DNA of 15,000 nucleotides from Penaeus vannamei (Eukaryota; Arthropoda; Malacostraca; Decapoda; Penaeidae), in contig NC_091557.1 of the NCBI RefSeq assembly GCF_042767895.1, positions 45,107,897 to 45,122,896 of the forward strand, written 5' to 3'. The position numbers and the translations under genes are program-made. Within the stretch, counting starts at the first letter, position 1, and every line of letters starts with the position of its first letter. Below are positions 8,287 through 15,000 of this stretch, in pieces. The notes under the pieces are model-generated. The model ran no database searches and had not been told where the DNA came from. It was given only the letters and a program-made list of their open reading frames with translations.

Positions 8287-8937
8287 GTACAAGCAATGGT
8301 TATATCCCCTAAAAGCCATGAACAAATAATATATTAAAAAAGGGATTTAGCATTTTTCGTAATCTTTTTCACTCGTTCGTTAGTTCACCCTTTCGTTAGT
8401 AATTGGTATGTGTGTGAGTGGATAAACAGACGGATATCATAATATACAGGACAATGGAATTATTTAGACCAGTGTTTTAGGATGTTATTCTCATCGCAAC
8501 ATCCCTGAGGGTGAACAGGAACGACCAACCTCTGTATATATCTCATCTAATTATCCACATTTTCCTTTATTCTTTTAAGAACCTCCTTTTATTTACTTCT
8601 CTTCCACGTACACATCCCTTTTGCTTCAGGCTCTGTAAAGGTTCATGGTTATTGTGAGATTTTAATATGATATACGATCGCCTTTTGCTACAGCCGCTTC
8701 TCGGTAATAGATGTGAGACTGAAAGCTCCTGATATTAAACTGCGGCATAGGGAAGCAATAGGAACTGATAAGACAAATAGGAATGCACAAGTTATCCAAT
8801 GTAGGACATGGACTTACTTCCCTCCTCAAGAAGTCAAGGAATTTAGCTCCTGTCACTCAGGCGGTTCCTTACATCCCTCCTCACCTTGGCAGACCATGAG
8901 ATACAGGACGTTTTAGGGCTGGTGTGGGCGGTACCAG
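8286..8937. other. Least repetitive stretch of the window; no gene confirmed
   Basis: About 650 bp without microsatellites. Open frames of 64-67 codons overlap on opposite strands at 8662-8916. Neither has a recognised motif, and they cannot both be genes. The composition between 8690 and 8930 is more balanced than the flanks, which would suit a decayed mobile element or an exon remnant. I cannot assign it. Confidence 0.4.
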
Positions 8938-9075
8938 ATTATTATCATTGTTGTTGTTGGTGTTATTATTATTAGTAGAAGTACCATCATTATTGGTATT
9001 ATCACTATTGAAATTAATATTAATGGCACTATTATATTATCATTATTATCAATCTCATCAGTTATTATCGTTATC
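8938..9075. repeat. Degenerate ATT/GTT triplet region
   Basis: Imperfect TTA, GTT and ATC triplets over about 135 bp, interrupted by AGAAGTACCATC and ATTAATATTAATGG strings. Confidence 0.8.
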
Positions 9076-9093
9076 TTTCAACTTTGCCGTTGT

Positions 9094-9255
9094 CTAATTC
9101 CAGGTGGGGCTACCTGCCACTTGTGCCCATCTTTCCGCAAGCAAAAATCGCCTTCCCTTGAACTTGTACTGCCATTCATCAGCATCCAAAGCCGTCAATT
9201 TACTCTCTTTGATGACACAGTAGACGTGACAACTGGTGGAATAGCGCCAGGTACC
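9094..9255 (-). pseudogene. Possible protein-coding remnant, 53 codons, unidentified
   Basis: On the minus strand one frame is open from 9255 to a TAG at 9096-9094, with an in-frame TAA just upstream at 9258-9256. The encoded residues look like a real soluble protein rather than repeat translation. They are balanced, with four Trp, and include the strings HVYCVIKES, DADEWQYKFKGRR and AERWAQVAGSP. Codon choice (TAC, AAG, TTC, GTC) also differs from the AT-rich surroundings. There is no ATG in the frame, so it would be an internal or 3' exon, or a fragment of a mobile-element protein. A fair splice-acceptor-like string (pyrimidine-rich, then CCAG) lies upstream on the minus strand near 9265-9290, but it does not keep this frame open. 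CAG/GTAGCC near 9110 resembles a donor. I do not recognise the family. A 53-codon opening by chance is not rare. Confidence 0.25.
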
Positions 9256-9482
9256 TTACCCCCGCCTGGCAGCCACACATAGAGAGAAATGAAGTAGGTC
9301 TTACTTCTATTATATTTCATAACAAACCGCATAAAACACCCTTTTGGCACATGGCGTCATCCTCTGGAGGCGGTAACTCCAGTTTTATGAATAATCACCT
9401 TGTGCTTTGAGTCATTTTGCCACTTATATCATGCCTAAGGGTAATAAAATCAGTAGTAATAGTTGCTGGTGTGGTACTAGTA
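9256..9482. other. Unique sequence flanking the possible coding remnant
   Basis: Unique, moderately GC-rich DNA with a short CTCTGGAGGCGGTAACTCCAG string containing an imperfect inverted repeat (CTGGAG with CTCCAG, about 9364-9381). No gene was supported. Confidence 0.45.
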
Positions 9483-9965
<483 letters not shown>

Positions 9966-10310
9966 TGTGTGTACGTATGTGTACATCTACGTATTTACAG
10001 TCATATGTGGATGAAGAAAGTCAAAGTCTCCCAAAAATTCGACGAGGACCTCCTGCCCAATCGCCCACTCAAGCAATTGCTATAAGAGCGAGGAGGGTCT
10101 GTTGGGCTGGCAAGAAATCGCCCTAAGTCACTTTCCCGGTCCGTTCTTCACCCGTCTCACTGAGGTCACGCTGCTCTTTTCCCTTACTTTACTATTTTTT
10201 ACTTATTACTTATTACTTTATTATTATTATTTATTATTATTATTATTATTACTTGTTACTTTTTACCTTACTACTTCGGAGACGCTATTTGGAGAGCGAA
10301 CAAGAGGAAG
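9966..10310. other. Unique spacer with a TTA repeat, no gene seen
   Basis: The first part (10010-10180) is balanced, unique DNA. It ends in a TTA/TTAC triplet run (10184-10264). A plus frame at 10102-10347 becomes a Leu/Tyr string in that run and has no recognisable domain. The last 40 bases lead into the 34-bp array through GAAAGAAAGAAGACG. Confidence 0.5.
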
Positions 10311-11250
10311 AAAGAAAGAAGACGTTGTTTGTTCGGATGTAATGTGAAGGATGAAGAAAACGTTTAGTCGGATGTGATATAAAAAATAACGAAACGTTTA
10401 TTCGGATATGATATAAAAGATGAAGAAAACGTTTAGTCGGATGTGATATAAAAGATGAAGAAATGTTTATGCGGATGTAATATAAAAAATAAACGTTTAT
10501 GCGGATGAAATATAAGAGATGAAGAAACGTTTATGCGGATGTGATATAAAGATGAAGAAACGTTTAAACGGATGTGATATAAAAGATGAAGAAACGTTTA
10601 TGCGGATGTGATATAAAAATGAAGAAAACGTTTAGTCGGATATGATATAAAAGGTGAAGAAATGTTTGTGCGGATGTGATATAAAATATAACGAAACGTT
10701 TATTCGGATGTGATATAAAAGATAAAGAAACGTTTATTCGGATGTGATATAAAATATAACGAAACGTTTATGCGGATGTGATATAAAGGATGAAGAAATG
10801 TTTATGCGGATGCGATATAAAAGATGGAGAAAACGTTTATGCGGATGTGATATAAAGATAAAGAAATGTTTATGCGGATGCAATATAAAAGGTGAAGAAA
10901 CGTTTATGCGGATGTGATATAAAAGATGAAGAAACGTTTATTCGGATATAATATAAAAGGTGAAGAAAACGTTTATTCGGATGTGATATAAAAGATAAAG
11001 AAATGTTTATTCGGATATAACGTGAAAGATAAAGAAACGTTTATGCGGGTGTGATATCAATTAAAATGAAGAAAACGTTTAGTCGGATATAATATAAAAA
11101 TTGAAGAAACGTTTATTCGGATATAATATAAAAGATAAAGAGACATTTATGCGGATGCAATATAAGAGACGAAGAAACGTTTATGCGGATGTGATGTAAA
11201 AGATGGAGAAAACGTTGTTTACTCGGAAGAAATGTAAAAGATGAAAACAT
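10311..11250. repeat. 34-bp minisatellite, 27 units, each with a TATA-like string
   Basis: CGGA/CGGG anchors recur at 10334, 10369, 10403, 10438, 10472, 10502, 10536, 10569 and onward to 11186 and 11224, 27 in all. Spacing is almost always 33-35, with exceptions of 30 (10472 to 10502) and 38 (11046 to 11084 and 11186 to 11224). Units contain ACGTTTATGCGGATG and GATATAAAAGATGAAG with variation: TTATG, TTATT or TTAGT before CGG; GTGAT, ATGAT, GTAAT, ATAAT or GCAAT after it; GATGAAG, GATAAAG, GGTGAAG or TATAACG at the end. The first and last units are divergent and both carry ACGTTGTTT in place of ACGTTT. No frame stays open. Copies are moderately diverged, much more than in the 31-bp array downstream. 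Confidence 0.96.
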
Positions 11251-12066
11251 CCAAAGTTCAGAAGATCTTTGCTTAGGTCAGAAGAGCAAATACTGAAATG
11301 TACAGCAGCTCTTCTCTCTATTTTCTCGGCACGGTTGCCAATAAGTAAATAAAGACCACGTAGGCACAATGCGGGTTTATTATCATTGAAAGAAAGAACA
11401 GGAGACAAAATAAATAAATAAATAAAATAAAAAATAATAATAATAAATAAAAGAGAGAGAGAAAAAACTGTACTTCAATCCGTTTACAGTTATAATAAAA
11501 ATAACAAACAAACAAACAAAAACACGCGTGGTAAGTGAATCCATCCAGACAAAGGAGAGGAGACTGCGAAAGTGGAGCTGGGGAAACGGATAAACAGAGT
11601 GAGTAGCACTGGCGAGGAAAGGAAAGCCGGAGGGAGCAACGGAAGTCTCGAGAAAAGAGGCCATCCAATTTCTGCGAAGACGAGACAGAAGAAAACAAAG
11701 ATTAAATGGATACGAAGGGAAATGAAATGGAAGGTGAAATCGAATTTATTTTTTCTCGATAATGAAAAAAAAAGGATCGGTTTGTTTTCGAAACTCAGAG
11801 GTACATAATTTCATCGATATGTACAAAATGTTTATAGATATAATTAGCATACACCCTTCTTTTCGTTATACTACATGTACCATTTAATACATTTCTCTTC
11901 ACGTAATTATGGTTTATATATATATTTCATCATACATTAATATCATTGGGTTATTATTTACATATCTCATTTCCTTATTCAATTTATTTATTAACTTACC
12001 GTTTCGTGTGCGAGGGTGTGAATGTGTGTTTGTATTTCTGCGGATCTTATCGTAATGGCGTATCAG
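11251..12066. other. Unique DNA between the two minisatellites, no gene confirmed
   Basis: About 800 bp of mostly unique sequence with small AAATA (11408-11450) and CAAA (11505-11521) runs. A lysine- and arginine-rich plus frame (11572-11808, 78 codons, ATG start) and overlapping minus frames (11698-11318) are open. None has a recognisable domain, and the purine-rich plus strand explains the basic composition. The final 30 bases before the array are unique. Confidence 0.45.
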
Positions 12067-15000
12067 AATATGAAGGTAGCGAACCTGTCTTGGAACCAAT
12101 ATGAAGGTAGCGAACCTGTCTTGGAACCAATATGAAGGTAGCGAACCTGTCTTGGAACCAATATGAAGGTAGCGAACCTGTCTTGGAACCAATATGAAGG
12201 TAGCGAACCTGTCTTGGAACCAATATGAAGGTAGCGAACCTGTCTTGTAACCAATATGAAGGTAGCGAACCTGTCTTGTAACCAATATGAAGGTAGCGAA
12301 CCTGTCTTGGAACCAATATGAAGGTAGCGAACCTGTCTTGGAACCAATATGAAGGTAGCGAACCTGTCTTGGAACCAATATGAAGGTAGCGAACCTGTCT
12401 TGGAACCAATATGAAGGTAGCGAACCTGTCTTGGAACCAATATGAAGGTAGCGAACTTATTTTGGAACCAATATGAAGGTAGCGAACTTGTCTTGGAACC
12501 AATATGAAGGTAGCGAACCTGTCTTGGAACCAATATGAAGGTAGCGAACCTGTCTTGGAACCAATATGAAGGTAGCGAACCTGTCTTGGAACCAATATGA
12601 AGGTAGCGAACCTGTCTTGGAACCAATATGAAGGTAGCGAACCTGTCTTGTAACCAATATGAAGGTAGCGAACCTGTCTTGGAACCAATATGAAGGTAGC
12701 GAACCTGTCTTGGAACCAATATGAAGGTAGCGAACTTATTTTGGAACCAATATGAAGGTAGCGAACTTGTCTTGGAACCAATATGAAGGTAGCGAACTTA
12801 TTTTGGAACCAATATGAAGGTAGCGAACCTGTCTTGGAACCAATATGAAGGTAGCGAACCTGTCTTGGAACCAATATGAAGGTAGCGAACCTGTCTTGGA
12901 ACCAATATGAAGGTAGCGAACCTGTCTTGGAACCAATATGAAGGTAGCGAACCTGTCTTGGAACCTCATATGAAGGTAGCGAACCTGTCTTGGAACCAAT
13001 ATGAAGGTAGCGAACCTGTCTTGGAACCAATATGAAGGTAGCGAACCTGTCTTGGAACCAATATGAAGGTAGCGAACCTGTCTTGGAACCAATATGAAGG
13101 TAGCGAACCTGTCTTGGAACCAATATGAAGGTAGCGAACCTGTCTTGGAACCAATGTGAAGGTAGCGAACCTGTCTTGGAACTAATATGAAGGTAGCGAA
13201 CCTGTCTTGGGACCAATATGAAGGTAGCGAACCTGTCTTGGAACCAATATGAAGGTAGCGAACCTATCTTGGAACCAATATGAAGGTAGCGAACCTGTCT
13301 TGGAACCAATATGAAGGTAGCGAACCTGTCTTGGAACCAATATGAAGGAAGCGAACCTGTCTTGGAACCAATATGAAGGTAGCGAACCTGTCTTGGAACC
13401 AATATGAAGGTAGCGAACCTGTCTTGGAACCAATATGAAGGTAGCGAACCTGTCTTGGAACCAATATGAAGGTAGCGAACCTGTCTTGGAACCAATATGA
13501 AGGTAGCGAACCTGTCTTGGAACCAATATGAAGGTAGCGAACCTGTCTTGGAACCAATATGAAGGTAGCGAACCTATCTTGGAACCAATATGAAGGTAGC
13601 GAACCTGTCTTGGAACCAATATGAAGGTAGCGAACCTGTCTTGGAACCAATATGAAGCTAGCGAACCTGTCTTGGAACCAATATGAAGGTAGCGAACTTG
13701 CCTTGGAACCAATATGAAGGTAGCGAACCTGTCTTGGAACCAATATGAAGGTAGCGAACCTATCTTGGAACCAATATGAAGGTAGCGAACCTGTCTTGGA
13801 ACCAATATGAAGGTAGCGAACCTGTCTTGGAACCAATATGAAGGTAGCGAACCTATCTTGGAACCAATATGAAGGTAGCGAACCTATCTTGGAACCAATA
13901 TGAAGGTAGCGAACCTATCTTGGAACCAATATGAAGGTAGCGAACCTGTCTTGGAACCAATATGAAGGTAGCGAACCTATCTTGGAACCAATATGAAGGT
14001 AGCGAACCTGTCTTGGAACCAATATGAAGGTAGCGAACCTATCTTGGAACCAATATGAAGGTAGCGAACCTATCTTGGAACCAATATGAAGGTAGCGAAC
14101 CTATCTTGGAACCAATATGAAGGTAGCGAACCTGTCTTGGAACCAATATGAAGGTAGCGAACCTATCTTGGAACCAATATGAAGGTAGCGAACCTATCTT
14201 GGAACCAATATGAAGGTAGCGAACCTATCTTGGAACCAATATGAAGGTAGCGAACCTATCTTGGAACCAATATGAAGGTAGCGAACCTATCTTGGAACCA
14301 ATATGAAGGTAGCGAACCTATCTTGGAACCAATATGAAGGTAGCGAACCTGTCTTGGAACCAATATGAAGGTAGCGAACCTATCTTGGAACCAATATGAA
14401 GGTAGCGAACCTGTCTTGGAACCAATATGAAGGTAGCGAACCTGTCTTGGAACCAATATGAAGGTAGCGAACCTATCTTGGAACCAATATGAAGGTAGCG
14501 AACCTGTCTTGGAACCAATATGAAGGTAGCGAACCTATCTTGGAACCAATATGAAGGTAGCGAACCTGTCTTGGAACCAATATGAAGGTAGCGAACCTAT
14601 CTTGGAACCAATATGAAGGTAGCGAACCTATCTTGGAACCAATATGAAGGTAGCGAACCTGTCTTGGAACCAATATGAAGGTAGCGAACCTATCTTGGAA
14701 CCAATATGAAGGTAGCGAACCTATCTTGGAACCAATATGAAGGTAGCGAACCTATCTTGGAACCAATATGAAGGTAGCGAACCTATCTTGGAACCAATAT
14801 GAAGGTAGCGAACCTGTCTTGGAACCAATATGAAGGTAGCGAACCTATCTTGGAACCAATATGAAGGTAGCGAACCTGTCTTGGAACCAATATGAAGGTA
14901 GCGAACCTGTCTTGGAACCAATATGAAGGTAGCGAACCTATCTTGGAACCAATATGAAGGTAGCGAACCTATCTTGGAACCAATATGAAGGTAGCGAACC
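12067..15000. repeat. 31-bp minisatellite/satellite array, about 94.5 units, continuing past the window
   Basis: A 31-bp unit repeats head to tail from 12067 to the last base. The first TGAAGG is at 12071 and the next at 12102, and the period holds throughout except one 32-bp unit at about 12965 (AACCTCATATG instead of AACCAATATG). The unit contains GGTAGCGAACCTGTC and TTGGAACCAATATGAAG, with two small dyads, AGGT/ACCT (5-base loop) and TTGG/CCAA (2-base loop). Most units are identical except at one G/A site (CCTGTC or CCTATC). Rarer variants are CTTGTAACC (units 6, 7, 19), ACTTATTTTGG (13, 22, 24) and ACTTGTC (14, 23), plus single-unit changes near 13156, 13183, 13211, 13349, 13657 and 13697. 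The consensus has no stop in any minus-strand frame. Frames there read a cyclic 31-residue peptide including RQVRYLHIGSKTGSLPSYWF, up to 482 codons (13495-12047). Plus frames contain TGA and TAG in every unit. I treat the open frames as a property of the repeat, not a gene. Confidence 0.97.

Noticed and set aside
8662..8916. Overlapping 64- and 67-residue frames on opposite strands
   Set aside because: Neither shows a domain, hydrophobic pattern or start context that favours it. Lengths are within chance expectation.
10050..10125. Hairpin from CCTCC/GGAGG and GCCCAA/TTGGGC
   Set aside because: The complementary blocks occur in the wrong order to form one nested stem.
11572..11808. 78-residue basic plus frame with ATG start
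   Set aside because: The Lys/Arg/Glu bias follows from the purine-rich strand. No nuclear, ribosomal or toxin-like motif was recognised, and minus frames overlap it.
12030..12075. Weak likeness between the left flank of the 31-bp array (TGCGGAT...ATGAAGG) and the 34-bp unit
   Set aside because: Only short strings match and spacing differs. It is not distinguishable from chance by eye.
12067..15000. CRISPR array
   Set aside because: Units abut with no variable spacers, the repeat is continuous, and the context is eukaryotic. It is a tandem satellite.
12067..15000. tRNA-derived repeat: GGTTCGCTACC on the minus strand resembles a pol III B box
   Set aside because: The highly conserved A after GGTTCG is C here, the T-stem would have only three to four pairs, and no A box or acceptor stem is present in the 31-bp unit.

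Overview
This window is eukaryotic, non-coding and dominated by tandem repeats. By a hand tally about half of the 15 kb is microsatellite or minisatellite. The microsatellites are mostly long uninterrupted (TA)n, (TG/CA)n and (TC)n tracts plus GGT/GAT, AGT/AGC and TAA tracts, set in AT-rich unique sequence. This density fits decapod crustacean genomes best, penaeid shrimp in particular. Cephalopods and other SSR-rich invertebrates are not excluded. No operon, bacterial gene, rRNA, tRNA, CRISPR array or complete protein-coding gene could be supported. The long open frames are almost all translations of repeats (His/Thr, Cys/Val, Ile/Tyr, Ser/Leu), not genes.

Layout: 1-2260 alternates AT-rich unique DNA with a CA-TA-TG dyad (321-433), a G-rich GGT/GAT block (794-1142), a (TG)n array punctuated by a 13-15 base spacer (1445-1850) and a C/GAA/GA tract. 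2561-3079 is a TA/TACA/CA complex. 3204-3239 is a 12-base triplet, and 3428-3660 holds a decayed tandem repeat of about 60 bp. 4160-4370 is the one CpG-rich island, running into three copies of a unit of about 105 bp (4347-4667). 4668-5880 is mostly unique AT-rich DNA. 5881-7020 holds TA, TG and trinucleotide repeats, including a perfect 60-bp duplication. 7371-7615 is a polypyrimidine block and 8159-8285 a T17/(TG)n block. 8286-9480 is the least repetitive stretch and carries one plausible protein-coding remnant (9094-9255, minus strand). 9483-9965 is dominated by (AT)72.

The last third contains two minisatellites. A 34-bp array (about 10311-11250, 27 units) carries a TATA-like string in most units. 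After about 0.8 kb of unique DNA, a very homogeneous 31-bp array begins at 12067 and runs off the end of the window at 15000 (about 94.5 units seen). The 31-bp array is the most notable object. Its consensus has no stop codon in any minus-strand frame, and because 31 is not a multiple of 3, all three minus frames encode the same cyclic 31-residue peptide. A single G/A variant site is strongly polarised along the array: absent from units 1-38, present in 25 of units 58-94. That A creates a TAG in one of the three frames. The pattern looks like satellite evolution by local amplification and homogenisation rather than a protein gene.

There is no evidence of genes working together here. The window is best read as intergenic or intronic repeat-rich DNA.
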